A DNA stretch of 64,000 nucleotides. It comes from Diabrotica undecimpunctata. Lineage: Eukaryota > Arthropoda > Insecta > Coleoptera > Chrysomelidae. Below are positions 38,404 to 52,300 of the stretch, one piece after another; the stretch's first letter is position 1, and each line of letters starts with the position of its first letter. Both the position numbers and the translations under genes were made by a program. The stretch covers positions 150,545,108-150,609,107 of the forward strand of contig NC_092804.1 of assembly GCF_040954645.1 (NCBI RefSeq), read 5' to 3'. The notes beneath the pieces were generated by a model that was not told where the DNA came from, did no database searches, and saw only the letters and a program-made list of their open reading frames with translations.

Positions 38404-39031
38404 TAAGTGTTGTTCTAAGCGCATGCCAGTTTACGGCAAGTGGCATGAAACAAAATATCCACTATCTAATATCTGTATCTATTTAACGATTGAGTTTTAT
38501 TAAACCATAAAAGTCTAAGACAAGACAAATTAATTGCTTTATTATTTTACTTTACAGGATATTGGGAAACGTATTTGCGTTGTTGTTTAAATTTTTTGTG
38601 TGACTCATTTTTGACTTACATGCGGACTCACTCATGTGCGGACCTAAAACAAAGAAAAAATACATTAAGGGAATAATCAACACATAATTTTAATATTTTG
38701 TAAAAAATGTTTTTGTCAACTTTTGTAATTAATTACGTCTTCAGCATTGAGCAAAACCACATTAAAGCGATTATTTTTACATGTTTTTGTCAGTTGTTCA
38801 TATTTTCTCACTTCACCAATCTTTGGAGGATGGAGAAAGAACTGTAGAAACGCTCTTTGCCTTAAAATTAAAGTATTCATTCTTCTTGACTGTAGGGTGT
38901 TTTTATTCCTTTTTTTACGATCATTTTAAAAGATTTTTGTTAATATATAACAGAAATAAGTAATCCGCAATAGTACTACTACTGTATTCATTACATATTT
39001 ATTTCTCTACATGCATTCGCTGCACAAGATT
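38404..39031. other. No identified feature
   Basis: AT-rich sequence with only short, unremarkable open frames. Confidence 0.5.
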
Positions 39032-41770
39032 AAACTTTTTTTTTTGAAAAAGTTTACCGCATCCACCATAAGGTGATTAGGGAGAGATACAGTGTAGGTG
39101 TACAATTCTAATAGTTTAAATTTAATAATATAATCCTATACATTTTAAATATTCCAAGTCAGCATAATTTAAGTCTGTACCTAAGAGTTTATTGATATTG
39201 TTTGGAATATTGAATCTGTTGCGTTCGTTTACAAAAAGTGGACAGTCAATTAAAAAATGTTTAACACCGTTTGTTTCATCACAAATGTCACATTTAGGGG
39301 GATTATCTCTGGTAAAAAGGTACGAATGCGTATATCTTGTATGGCCTAAACGTAGACGAGTAATTATGGTTTGCAGTTTTCGGTTTCGAGTTCTAGGTAG
39401 CCATGGATAAACATTATCTTTAAATTTCCGTAGTGTTGTCTGTGAATAATTCCATTCTTGATTCCACTTACACGTGACTAAATCTTTTATAGGTGTTTTT
39501 GTATTTCCTGCGGGATTTCGACACTCCGTTACATCTGTTACGACACTTTTCGACACTTTACTTGCGCACTGGTCTGCAGCTTCGTTTCCATCAATACCAA
39601 TATGAAATGGGATCCATATGAAGGTAATGCGTCTGGAATTTTCTTCAACTTTTTTAGTTCAGATTTTACCATTTTTTCTAGGGAGCTTTTAGAATACATA
39701 TGACTTAAGGTTTGTCATGGTGTTTTGAACACCAAGGGAATCACTTAGAATCAAGCATTTTGGTATTTTATGATTGTTGATATGTTCAAGAACTTTGAGT
39801 ATTGCATAAAGTTCAGCAGAGAAGATACTGAAATATTTGGGCAGTCTGAATTGAAATTGATTGTTAGACGTCACATATGCAGCACCAACTACTGTGTTGC
39901 ATTTGGATGCATCTGTAAATATCCTGCCGCAATTTTCTCCATGTTTGTTTATGATTGAATTGAGGTTATTTTTAATAACAGCCGGATTTGTAGAATGCTT
40001 ATTGAATACAGTAAGATTATAATTTATTTCGGTGGTATTGGTACACCAAGGTGGAGGATGGTTCAAATTTATTTGAAATATGTCTCGAAAATCTAGGTTT
40101 AAATATCTTAGATAGAATCGAATTCTCTCATAGAAAGGTTTGTGTGAATTAGATCTATTTTGACGTGTATGTTTGTTATTGAATGTATTATCAAAAATAG
40201 GTCTATTTCGATTGGATGCTATAGAAGTTGCATGTGTTAATGTTAAATAAATGCGACGGTGTAGTAAAGCTGGTTCTCCAGTTTCACTATATAAACTTTC
40301 TACCAGTGTTGTTCTAAATGCTCCTAGAGCAATTCTTAATGCGGTATTATGTATGCTATCTAATGGTTTTAGTGTTCTGTCGGATGCAGAAATATACGCA
40401 ATATTTTAGATCTAATTAATGCTTTATATAGACTAATTAGTGTATCGTAATCAGAGCCCCAATCCCTGTTAGATAAATTTCGTAATATATTTAATTGTTT
40501 ATTGCACGATGCGACAAGTTGATCTTTGTGTTTTTTCGAGGATAGTTTTTTGTCTAACCACATTCCCATGAATTTTATATCTGTTTTAAACATGAGCTCT
40601 GAATTAAAAAACTTTAATATTGGTTACTGAAAGCGTGTTTATTAGTGAATACCATTCCCACTGTTTTAGACACGGAAAATTTAAATCCTGTGTCGCAGGT
40701 CCATTCTTCCAGTTGTTTTAGAAAATTTTGTAAGAATTTCAAAATAAGTGAAGAATCTTTGCCCTTGATATAGACCACCAAATCGTCTGCGTAAAGACGA
40801 GCTTTTAAAGGTTTTTGTAAATTTTTAATTATATCATTTATGGCGATTAGGAATAATGTTGGGTTAATTATAGAACCTTGAGGGGTTCCATTTTCCTCAA
40901 TATGTTCTTCGGAATATGAACTTTGGAATCTGTCTTGAAATGCTCTTTGTTGTAAAAAGTTTTAATAAATTCTAGAGAGTTTCCCCGGATATTCCATGAG
41001 TGCAGCTTTTTTAAAATATTATACCTCAATATTATATCAAAATATTGCTATACAGTGTATCGCTAGTGCTTCCTGGATATCACTTTCTCAATCTAGTATA
41101 TTATCTATGCCTGATCGATTTTGTCTAACACCATTTTGCTCATTCGTTAGTAGATTTGAACTTTTAATTGTCCAGGTGAGCCTTGTATTGATAATTTTTT
41201 TAGTAATTTTCCCATGGAGCACGTCAAACTTATAGGTCTGTAAGATTCCGGGTCTAGACGGGGACATTGAGGTTTAAGAAATGGGAGAACAATAGACTTA
41301 GTCCAAATTGTGGGGTACTGGTGTTGCTGCGATATGAAATTAAATATCTGTAGCATAACTTTTATGGCTAAATTAGGAAGTTGCTTCAAAAAAATGGATG
41401 GTATCATCTGGTCCAGTACTAGTATCCTTCAAATCTCGAAGTGAATCATTCAATTCATGAAGCGTTAGAGGAAGATTTAGAGGATTATTATTAATTTCAA
41501 ATGAAAGTATGATTTTCAAGAAAAACATGGTCATAGTTTTCATTGGAAGATATTTTTATATAATTTTGTGCCAATATGTTGGCAATTTCTTTTGGTGATG
41601 TAATTATTTGGTTATTTACTTTTAGGTTCAATACTGTGGGTGGCTGTTGAAAACCGGAAATTTTGCGAATTTTTTTTCAAACTTCAGTTATTGACGTGGA
41701 ACTGTTAAGATTGAACTTGACTGCAGATTATTGGCATTTTTGCATCATTCGTGTCACCGATATAGGAATG
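39032..41770 (-). pseudogene. Old 5'-truncated copy of an I-clade LINE
   Basis: Degraded relative of the young element at 49311-54713. From 5' to 3' on the minus strand: RT thumb and palm pieces at 41407-41147 (MIPSIFLKQLPNLAIKVMLQ, LDPESYRPISLTCSMGKLL); DDLVVYIKGKDS near 40790; 40593-40369 (FMGMWLDKKLSSKKH); RNase H at 40066-39689 (RIFTDASKCNTVVGAAYV, FSIFSAELYAILKVLEHI, LILSDSLG); and the C-terminal region at 39556-39122 with CDICDETNGVKHFLIDCP. The 3' end CCGCATCCACCAT and an oligo(T) run at 39032-39041 match the tail of the young copy. It lacks ORF1 and most of the endonuclease. Confidence 0.8.
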
Positions 41771-42039
41771 TTTTTTTTTTAATAGATCGCCAAATCACAT
41801 TGCTCTGGATAGGTTACGAATGCATTGACTGAAGGTATTACTTTCCAAAAATATGAATTTACAGTTAAAAGTCCATTTTAGTAAAAAGTAGATTTTAGTA
41901 AAATTATGACTTATGGAGTTTGTCAAAGAAGCAATTCAAATTAAGTTTTGGTTGCTGATTTTATTAAAGGTTAAAAACAAAAGAATCACAAACTTCGTTG
42001 ATATATAAACGTTTACTTGATGAATTGAATTTAAATCAG
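41771..42039. other. No identified feature
   Basis: Boundary sequence between the old I-clade LINE and the Gypsy protease fossil. Confidence 0.4.
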
Positions 42040-42270
42040 GTTACATATAAGTCCGAGAGTAATCCTTGTGGGCGCTAATAATAAGAAATTAATGGGATTA
42101 ATCAGTGAATAGGAGTCAAAGTTAAATTTGAAAGCAATTACTATTTTATGCACTTTGTGGTAATGGACAATATGATGTTTGATATGATTGTGGGAACAGA
42201 CGGATTGGACAATAAAAAGGCTAACATAAACTTTCCGAAAAATATAAAAAAGTTGACAGGGACATGGTTG
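42040..42270 (+). pseudogene. Gypsy protease-region fossil
   Basis: Plus-strand frame reading SPRVILVGANNKKLMGLISE and then, in a shifted frame, VVMDNMMFDMIVGTDGLDNK and KANINFP. This follows the protease of the two Gypsy elements above (VGANNKK, then GNDELEKKKVKIDF). The catalytic DTG side is not recovered. Related pre-RT sequence may continue to about 42660. Confidence 0.5.
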
Positions 42271-43587
42271 GAGTAAAAGTAAAAACTGCGAATGAAAATA
42301 AAGACGACAAAACAACGGACAAAGTGAACTTACTAATGGTCCAGGAATTTGAAAACGAAATGAGAGTGTCATCGAAGAAGATTGATATAAACGGAAAGCC
42401 TCGAGATTATAGATTATAGACAATTAATTTAAAGAAAGGTGGATAGGAGAATTGGGTAAAAAGAGAAATTTTTTAAACCGAATATGTAAATTAAGGTATA
42501 GAAGAAGTGGTTATTTTTAATGCAATAGAAGAATATCATCATTATAAAGTAAATGTGCGTGATTAGAATAATAAAATAGAGGCAGAAATAATAATAGAAA
42601 GATGTAATTCGCAATATATATATATCGCCGGTTGTAATGGTTGAGAAAAGTAATGGTCTAGTCAAACTAAATTAATATTTTGTACTTGGTATTGTATGAT
42701 ATATTTTTTAGAAACTACTGAAAATTATGTTATCCTAATGTTAATTTGCAATTGAGTGAAAATTGATATTTTAACTAACATAAAAATCAATTATTAAAAG
42801 TAAAGTAAACTTTTTATTCGAAATTCGAAATAAGCAATAATTTAAAAAGTATTAAACTTACCTATTACGGCCAAATAATTCTTTTAAAAAAGTATATTAA
42901 CAAAAATACAATTGCGAATATTCCAAAGTAATAAATGCATGAATTTGCTTCTTCGGGCATTTCAAACTGCTTTAATTTTGATGTTTCTTATAACTTAACA
43001 ATTTTTAGACTAAAACGTCACACGGACAGCTGTCGGTTATAGAAATTTGATTACAGCTAATGCTTTTCGGTATCACGTCAAGATATGCTTTCGTAAAGAC
43101 TTGTTCCACACGAATAGCAACCCTCATGTCGTGTCGTCTTGAGAATGTCATTATAATGTCGCACAGGAAAATCTACATATTTTGTCTTTACCTAATTTAA
43201 TTAATTTTAATTTTGGATTTTTAAATACCTTTTTTTTTCTATTTATTAGAATTTAGTTTTCTCATTCTGTATTCATTTAACTTAATTTTTATTTAACTAT
43301 TGAAATAATACTAAATCAAGCTATAAAAACATTTAATAAATTATATTCTTCTTATATTGTTCTTATGTTCTTACAGTTATTATACATATATTGTTGTGAA
43401 ATTGATTCCTTCTGGAATACTAATCTGCACTTTTATCTTATTAAAAAATTAAAATACACATTATTAATTCACAAAGATATCAACTTAAATCTTTCGTTTG
43501 TATGTCTGGAAAGCGCTGTCAAGAAAGTCCTAAAAGTTAGAAAAAAGAAATAGAAATTCTTATTTTTGTCAGAGTATTAGTCGTCCG
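42271..43587. other. No identified gene
   Basis: AT-rich. The part up to about 42660 may be decayed Gypsy pol. Nothing is recognised after that. Confidence 0.45.
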
Positions 43588-46500
43588 CTTTTTCTTCTTG
43601 TGGTGCCTATCCGTTACGGATGTTGGCTACTAGCATGGCAATTCTAACTTTATTGACGCAGCTCGAAATAGTCCTGCACTGGTCAAGGAAAACCATTTTC
43701 GTAAGTTCTGGAGCCAAGATATTCTTCTTCTTCTTCTTGGTCCCCTCTTTCTGTAGGCCTTTCCCTGTAATATAAGTTGCAGCAGGTTATATCTATAATC
43801 GTTTCGCATTATATGTCCAAGATATTCTAGCTTGCGCTGTTTCAATGAAGATATAATTTCACATGGGTTATCCATCCGACGTAGAACCTCAATGTTTGTT
43901 ATTCGGTCCACCCAGGAGATCCTCACTATTCGTCTATGACACCACATCTCAAAGGCTTCGAGTTTTTCCATGGATGCCTCGGTTAGTGTCCATGATTCAA
44001 TCCCATAAGCAGCACTGTAAACACGTAGCATCTAAATAAACGGATTTTCGTTTTTAAGGGTAGGTCGTGGCTCTTAAATATCTTGCTCATTCTGACAAAT
44101 GCTGACCTAATTTTTTCAATTGTTTGTTTTATCTCAATTGAATGGTTTCATTGGTCGGTTATGGTGGTTCCTAAATAGTAGTAATGGGACACTTGGAGTA
44201 TTTGTTGCTGATCTACCAGTAATTGACTAGGTGGAATATGCTTCTTACTGATGACCATGTACTTTGTTTTCTTGATGTTAAAATCAAGCCCGTATTCTTG
44301 ACTGATTCTCCACAATTGCGTTACTAGTGTCTGTAAACCTTCTAAACTGTCTGCAAAGAGGATGGTGTCGTCTGCATATCTGATGTTATTGAGGCGCTCA
44401 CCATTTATAAGAATACCCTCTTCGATATGCTCTAAGGCCTGGCTCATGACGTGTTCCTAATAGACGTTAAATAATAGGGAATAGATTATGCAGCCCTGTC
44501 GTACTCCTCTCTTTATTGCAAATTTTGTTAGTTGGTCTTTCACCTGAATGGTTGCTGATTGATTGTATTATATGTTCTTGATTACTCAAAGGTCTTAGTT
44601 ATCCAGATCAGTTGCCTTTAGTATATCAATGAGCTTATCGTGCTTAATTTTGTCGAAAGCTTTGTGGTAGTCGATAAAGCATACATAAATACCGTGGTTG
44701 ACGTCTCTGCACCTTTAAAATAATACCTGAACCTCTTCTCTTGTACCCAAAGCATCTCTAAATCCAAACTGCGTTCATGAGATCTATGACTCGCATTTCT
44801 GATAAATTCTTCTGTGTATTATTTTTAACAAGGTCTTAATAATGTGGCTCATTAGACTAATAATACGATGCTCTTCGCATTTTTTTACATTAGGTTTTTT
44901 AGGTATAGCAATAAATGTATATTTTAACCAGCTATCTGGGTTTTTTCATAGATTTTATTGAACGTTGTCGTAAGCCATTTTACTCCTTCGTCTCCCTTGA
45001 TTTTTAGAAATTCTGAATGAAAGTTGTCGGGCCCTGGTGCTTTACCTGCTTTGGTTGCTTTAATGGCAGCTTTGACTTCGTCTTAAGTGATTGGTGGTCC
45101 TGTGTCGTATTCCATAATTATTTGGTTGTTATCTCTGTCGTCATCGAATGTCTTCTCAACATATCTCTTCCATTCTTTGTTTGTTCAATGTCTATTACCG
45201 GGTCGCCATGATCATCAGTCATATGTCCTGATCTCCTGGGTTTGTACATTCTTGCTGCCTCTTTTACCTTCTTGTGAAAACTAAACGAGTCGTGTCTACT
45301 TTCCAATGATTCTATTTCTCTGCATTGATATTCCATCCATTTGGTTTTGGTTTCTCTAATAGTTTTGCTTATTTCTTTGTCAATTCGTTTATACTCTCAT
45401 ACTGTTTTTAGCTCTTCTTCTATTCTCCAATATTTAGGATTTTATCAGTAATCCACTCCTTTTTTTTAATCGTTGTTGGACGAAGATATTTATCTAGGAT
45501 TGTCTGGTTAATTTGGTATAGTTTTGCCATTTCGTTATCTGGTTTATTAGGTTTGTCTGTATTTTTTAAATCTTTTTCTATATAGGTTTGTATCTGGTGT
45601 CTGGTGTCTTTATTTTTTAACGGTTTCCAATCGTATTTTCTTGCTTTTGCACTCTCTATCTTCTTCAGCTTTAGTCTGATGTTAACTACCAATGGGTTAT
45701 GGTCCGATATCAGCACCAGGATATGTTTTGGCTGATGTTATTGAGTTTCTAAATCTTTTATTCACCATAATGTAATCAATTTGGTGACTGATGATGTGTT
45801 TCTGGGGTGTCTTGAGGTGATCTCCACGTATATAATCTCCTAACTGGTAGTTTAAAGAAAGTGTTAGTAATTACCAGTTGTTCTTTCACAGCAAAGGTAA
45901 TCAGGCGATCTCCGAGTTCGTTTCGTTCCCTCAGTCGAAAGGATTCTACGGTTTCTCTACATCTACCCTTTTCCACTTTGGCATTAAAGTCTCCTATAAG
46001 CATTTTTGTTTCGTTTTTGTGAAGTTTTTTCAGAACACTCATTAGTTCTGAATAGAAAGTTTCGATCTCTTCGTCTGATTTGTCTGCAGTAGGTGCATAT
46101 ACGTGGATCATGTTGATCTTAACAGGAAAGAAAAGTAAGTAATAATTCTGGTGGTCATGTACTGTGCACTGTCCAGATTCAGTTCAGCGCATTTTACTTA
46201 CACCCATTATATGGATAGCAAGTCTATCCATTTCCTTAATGGCATTGTGTGTCTTGCTCTCCTCGTACATTGTTCCCACATTCCACGTAGCGATCGTAAT
46301 TGTTGATCTGTGGAGTTTTAAAGAACAGGGATTTCTCTGGTTGACGACCTGAGGGGCCCTGTTATCCTTGTTATATCTCCCCCTGCCGGACCTTGGTATC
46401 TTAGAACCATGGTCAGTAAACTGTGACGTATTAATACTGATACTTGCCATGCTAAGGGACTAGGGATGTTTAATTAGGTAGTTTCCCCTTGCTTTTCTCA

Positions 46501-46866
46501 TCGCAGTGTAGGAACCATTAAAACTGCTTCAGTCATGCCTTCTAGTGTCCAATAATGAGCCGGTCCAGAATTCATTCCTATACGCCACAACTTGGTACTG
46601 AGAACGCTGCTTCCGTTTCTAGGAAAGGGGAACTAGGCTATCCTTATTTAATGGTGGTAATACTTGCCATGTCGCAATACTTTTCTTGGGTTATAGTATC
46701 ATTTTATAAGGTATGATTTCCTAAGGCATACCCACTACATCCTCCAGTATCGCCGCTGCTTGGTCGGGGATTGCTTATTCAGTATATTCGCAACTAACCT
46801 TCATATTTGAAGGCCATCCACTATCCGCCACCTGTGACCCTGCTGGTAGCCTGCAGCTTAGCCTCA
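43588..46866 (-). mobile_element. RTE-like LINE, near full length, frameshifted
   Basis: About 3.3-kb minus-strand LINE running from an untranslated leader to a purine-rich tail (GAAGAAAAAGCGG). It holds one interrupted ORF with endonuclease and RT. The leader near 46866-46780 reads CAGGTGGCGGATAGTGGATG, a typical start for this type of element. All main domains are present, so it may be full length apart from frameshifts. It has the same C-terminal architecture as fragments at 255-1055, 2720-3170 and 62863-63580. Confidence 0.75.
43630..46450 (-). pseudogene. RTE-like endonuclease-reverse transcriptase
   Basis: Read 5' to 3' on the minus strand. 46450-46184 is the endonuclease start (TITIATWNVGTMYEESKTHN). 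46111-45776 continues it (MIHVYAPTADKSDEEIETFY, KMLIGDFNAKVEKGR). 45716-45420 has the catalytic end ISDHNPLVVNIRLKLKKIES. 45336-45118 is the linker before RT. 44447-44148 contains the RT active site RYADDTILFADSLEGL. 44031-43630 is the C-terminal domain (AYGIESWTLTEASMEKLEAF, WVDRITNIEVLRRMD, YLGHIMRNDYRYNLLQLIL). At least five frame changes or stops separate the parts. Confidence 0.8.
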
Positions 46867-48572
46867 GCTAAATGAAAAAATAATACGGAAGTAATAAGAA
46901 GTAATACACCAAATATTACAGTTCTCCAGTTATCAGAGGCAAAAATGCCACTGAACCTCTAAAAATCCTACGAGCAAGCTGAATTTGACTGTCAGTTTTG
47001 GAACCCCACAAAAATATACAAAAAAGTTTACCACTCCTAACCCCGGCTTCTCCCTATATTACGATATAATTTGAATACCACATTGGATATTACTTATAGG
47101 GGGTTAAAAGTGGGGACTCAGCTACTACTGAGCTGGAGATACGGTAAGCAAATAAACCGAAAAGTTTGAAAACGGCCACTCTTGTTTTGGTTGGAGAGCT
47201 AATTTTAATTATTGTTAACTTTATTTAAAAGATGATTAATATGACAATTTGCTAATCCATAAATCATAATTTTATTTATTTATAATTTTTTAGTTTGTCA
47301 TAAAGGCAAATTTTTTTTATTAATGAAAAATTGTTTATTTTTACTTTAAACAATTTTAATAAAAAATACCTGGTATCAGTGGCTGGTGTATTTCCTTTAA
47401 AAAAGTTTTTGGAATCGGAATTGAATCAAAAACACTGCAAACAACACACAACTGTGTCCTCACACAAACTGCAAATAGTGTGGGGTGACCATGGAACACA
47501 AAAATGGACGAAACTGGGGGAGTTGGACACTGTTTCGGGCTTCGGATTATCCTGGATGACAACAAACTGCAATCTTCAAAACTCTGCCACTCAATTCCTT
47601 CTTAAAACCATGTCAACCTCTCAAATGGTTGGAAACACCGTCTTACAAGTCCCTCAGATAGGTCACAGCAAAAATTATCGGTGATTAACTTAACAACAAC
47701 TGCCGAATATCATTTTGAGCCCAAATTTACCTCTCAACCTCTCTAAAAAATATTCGGCTTTTAAGACTACACGCCGAATGCTATCTCTTCCAAATCTAAA
47801 TCTCAACTCCTCTAACTGCAACTACTAATTCCTATCACCACTATACACTTAAATTTCCGATAATAAAAAACGAATAACGAAAAAACATTACGAATTTAAA
47901 AAAGAAAAATTCGGAGTAAACAATGACCTGACTCCTATTGTGGTCTATTGCAGGGTGACATCATAATCTCCCCGCATCACTTTCCTACCAACAATAGTTT
48001 AAGATTTATTTAGATCAGTCTTGGTTATCTCAGTAATACAACATTTAGCAACAAAATGTAGAGAAATTTACTGTTCTGGACGATGATAGTTAGAGATACG
48101 TTTAATATTCCTAATAATTTCGTACGGTTTAAAAATATTAACTTTGAAATAGAATATTTGTGTTTTTATTACTAAATAAAATGTATACCAAAAGTTGTAG
48201 AAAGACAATTGGCACCGTATTTTAGAATTATTGTTCATATATACATATTTGATAATTGAGGCGATATTGATTTATTATTATTCATGTTAATATTTTAGCA
48301 ATAAATATTATTAAATATTTCAATTTGTAACATATTAATGTGCTTCAGCTTTAATTAAACGTACTTGTTTGAATAAAATGAATAGCTAATAATAATGCAC
48401 TAGTAATAAATAAATAATTTAAAAAAATTAAAAAGTAATGTATGTTATGGCTTATACGACAATGATATGTCATTTATTCAATATTCGATTTAAATGTAGG
48501 TTTATTATTAAAACTTTATACAGTATATATCACAAAATTTCTGAAATATATGTTATTTAAAAATCAATACTA
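46867..48572. other. No identified gene
   Basis: 1.7 kb without a recognised element. The stretch 47330-47990 is more GC-rich than its surroundings and has open frames of about 70-115 residues on both strands, none with a known domain. It could be part of an unrecognised LTR or leader, but no second copy is present in the window. Confidence 0.45.
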
Positions 48573-48794
48573 AATATAACAATTACTGTTTGGCACTATT
48601 TTCCAGAGAATCTGAATTTTATCAGCTTTTGAACAAAATAAAATGAAATTTCTGCGAGAGAATCATCGAGGAAATCGTATAAGGGTTGACTCTGAAATTA
48701 GTTATAAATAACAGATTTTCTTTGTTTAGCCACCACCAACTTTTACTGAACACATCGAACATTTATGACATTGTCAATGATAATTTTGATATAG

Positions 48795-48866
48795 ATGTAT
48801 AATTTTAACACGTTTTGAAAAAATTAAACAAAAAATAGTAGTTAATAAAAAACAAGCAAAACATAG

Positions 48867-48917
<51 letters not shown>

Positions 48918-49069
48918 TGTTTTGAAAAAAATTGTATTTTGGACTTAAAAACTGCAAATCTTCACTTACTTTTACAGTTAAATGAAACTAATATTTACTA
49001 TGTTTTGCTTGTTTTTTATTAAATACTTTTTTTTGTTTAATTTTTCCAAAACGTGTTAAAATTATACAT
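48795..49069. mobile_element. Hairpin MITE with (TA)n core
   Basis: Inverted arms 48795-48873 and 48991-49069 (outer end ATGTATAATTTTAACACG). A (TA)n run and about 70 bp of unique sequence lie between them. It interrupts the left repeat of the foldback element: the right repeat reads continuously through the matching point. Short TATAG-like sequences flank both sides. Confidence 0.75.
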
Positions 49070-49301
49070 GTATAGTATTTTTCATATAAAAATGCGTGCA
49101 CGCCATTCAAAATTTACAAAGTCAGAACCCCACAGCGTTGCCAAAACATCAGAATAGTTAGTAAGTGAGGAATTTTTAAAATGTAAACTATTTGTTAAAC
49201 TATTATATTAACAGTAAATACACTTAGTTTTGAGATTACTGCAACACACTTAAATACATTAGAAAACATTTTAATACAAAATTATATATTCTAAATTTTA
49301 A

Positions 49302-49310
49302 ACTTACCAC
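49302..49310 (-). repeat. Target site duplication of the I-clade LINE (3' side)
   Basis: ACTTACCAC followed by the oligo(T) tail. The same sequence followed by TTTT occurs at 54714-54726 beyond the 5' end. Confidence 0.85.
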
Positions 49311-49388
49311 TTTTTTTTTTTTTTTTATTTAGAAATTACAGCCGCATCCACCATAATGGTTATTAGCGGCGGCTACAGAATTACAAAA

Positions 49389-52300
49389 TTAGAGTTTATA
49401 AAATATTCCTATAGATTTTAAGAAATTTACGATATTAGTAACAGAAAAATTAGTGCCTAATAAATTACTTAAACTGTTAGGTATGTTAAATGTAAGACGA
49501 AAATGGGCAAATCTATGACATTCAATTAATAAATGGTTAACGGTTATTTGTACATTACATGTTTCACAAATAGGTGGATCACTTTTGGACAGTAAATATG
49601 AGTGAGTAAGTCTCGTGTGTCCAATTCCTAATCTAGTTATCACCAATTGTTCTCTTCTGTTCCTGGTTGAGGGTTGCCAAGCTGTAACGTCATTTTTAAT
49701 TTGCTTCAGTGATGTTTGAGAAGATTGCCATTCGTTTTTCCACTTGCACAAAACTCGATTTTTTATAAAAGCTTTTATATCACTCGCGGTATTTCGATTC
49801 TCGGCTTTTTCTATATCGGCACATTTAGCAATTTCACTCGCGCACTGGTCCGCACTTTCGTTGCCAGCAATGCCAATATGGGATGGAATCCCTATAAATC
49901 TGATACTCCTAGAATTTTCTTGAGCCTTCATGAGTTCTAGTTTTATCAGTTTCTCAAGGGGACCTTTAGGATAGATCTGTTTAAGGGTTTGAAGGGCGCT
50001 TAGTGAGTCACTTAAGATAACAGAGTTAGGAATGTTATTAGAATTTATATGCATGATAGCTTTAAACATTGCATAGAGCTCAGCGGAGAAAATCGAAAAG
50101 AAGGTTGGAAGACGAAATTGATATGTATCGCTTGGAGTAACGAATGCAGCACCTACTCCTTTATCACACTTAGATGCATCTGTAAAGATTTTATAGCTAT
50201 GTTCGTAATGCTGACGGAGAATTAGATCTAGATTATTCTTAATCTCTGCGTAACAGTTAATATGTTTGTTGTATTGGGTTAGACAAGTATTTAAATTTGG
50301 GGTATTAATTATCCAAGGAGAGGGGCTTTTAATATTGATTGGAAAAATATTTGGGAATTCTATATTAAGACATCTCAGGTAACACCGTACTCGCTCATAG
50401 TAAGGCTTATGTTTGGTACTATTGGTAAAGAGATTTATATATTTATTAGTGAACGTATTATTAAATAGAGGTTTGTTTACATTTGAGGCTATTGACGTTG
50501 CGTGTGAAAGTGTTAAGGAAATTCGGCGGTGATATAATGAAGGCTCCCCACTTTCAGAATATAAGCTTTCCACCGGTGACGTTCGAAATGCGCCAAGAGA
50601 GAGTCTAAGTGCTGTGTTGTGAATAGAGTCTAGTTGTTTTAACAATGTGGGGGAAGCAGAGGCGTAAGCGATTGATACATAATCAATTTTTGATCTAATT
50701 AGAGTTCTGTAGATTGTGAGTAAGGTAGAGAGGTCAGAGCCCCAAAATCTATTTGACAGTATTCTCATTAGGTTAAGTTTCTTATGACAAGTCGAAACTA
50801 ATTGTCTAATTATGTTCTTTCCAAGTAAGTTGATTATCAAACCACATACCTAAGAATTTTACACATGATTTGAAGGATAGCGATGTATTGAAAAACTTGA
50901 GATTGGGATTATTTGAGAAGTTCTTTTTTGAGAATACCATACCAACGGTTTTTGTAACCGAGAATTGAAAACCAGTATCGCGAGACCACTTTTCGAGTTT
51001 TTGTAAGAAAGTTTGCAAAATTGTTGAAGTTAAATTAATATCTTTGCCTTTTACGTAAACCACCAAGTCATCTGCATATAAACGTGCTTTTAAAGGTTTT
51101 TTGAGGTTCTTGATTATGTCATTAATAGCAATTAAGAAAAGTGTAGGACTAATAATTGAGCCTTGAGGGATACCGTTTTCTTCCTCCTGCATTTCGGAAT
51201 AGAAGTTGTTAACTCTTACACGAAAAGATCTGTTTTCTAGAAAGTTCTTGATAAAATGAAGGCAATTTCCACGAATGTTCCATGACTGTAACTTTTCTAA
51301 AATGTTGAATCTCCAACATGTATTAAATGCTTTTCTTAAGTCAAAGAATACTGCGATACAATGCTGTTTTGTTGTCAGAGATTCGTGAATATCACTTTCC
51401 AGGTCCAATATGTTGTCTATACCGGATCGGTTTTGTCGGAAACCATTTTGTTCGTTTATAAGTAAGTTCGAATTTTCTAGATGCCAAATCAGCCTTGAGT
51501 TAATAATTTTTTCTAGTAGCTTGCCCATTGCACAAGTTAGGCTTATCGGTCTATAGGAATTGGGATCTAGACGAGATTTTTGGCTTTTAAGAAATGGGAG
51601 AATGATAGATTTTGACCAAACAGATGGGTACTGGTGTCGCCGCCAAATGAAGTTAAATATTTGAAGCATGTAATTTTTAGCGGAAGTGGGTAGGTGCTTT
51701 AAGAAAATACTTGGGATATCGTCAGGCCCAGGACTTGTTTCTTTTAGATCGTTCAGTGAGTTGTTTAGTTCTTGTAACGTGAGAGGAGCGTTTAATGGAA
51801 TGTTATAGTTTTCTAAATAGAGGTTAGACCTTTCGGCCTCTAGTTTATTTTCCAGAAATACAGGGTCAAAATTTTCATTGGAAGACATTTCTCTGTAGTT
51901 TTTAGCTAATGTATTAACAATTTCAAGAGGAGAGGTGACAATTTGATTACCTATTTTGAGACTAGATATTGGGGATGACTCCTTTATACCAGAAATTTTA
52001 CGTATTTTCTTCCATACTTCTCTTACAGGAGTGGAGCTGTTAATGCTAGATACATATTGGGCCCAACTGGATTTTTTTGTTTGATTTATTAAACGTTTAG
52101 CTCTGGCCTTCATTTTTTTGTAGTTAATTTTATTTTCGAGTGTTTTATGCTTCTTAAATCTATTAAAAGCTGTTTTGCTGGCACGTACTGCTTCGTTACA
52201 CTCCGAATTCCACCAAGGCACAGAAACATGATTTTTAATGGGCTTTGTTTTGCCGATGAAGAGCTCCGCACTCTGCAGAATGACACTATTAAAAGTACCT

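Noticed and set aside
46141..46500. Possible host gene encoding a craniofacial development protein 2-like product
   Set aside because: The endonuclease frame is followed by RT domains of a LINE, so it is the retrotransposon endonuclease and not a host gene.
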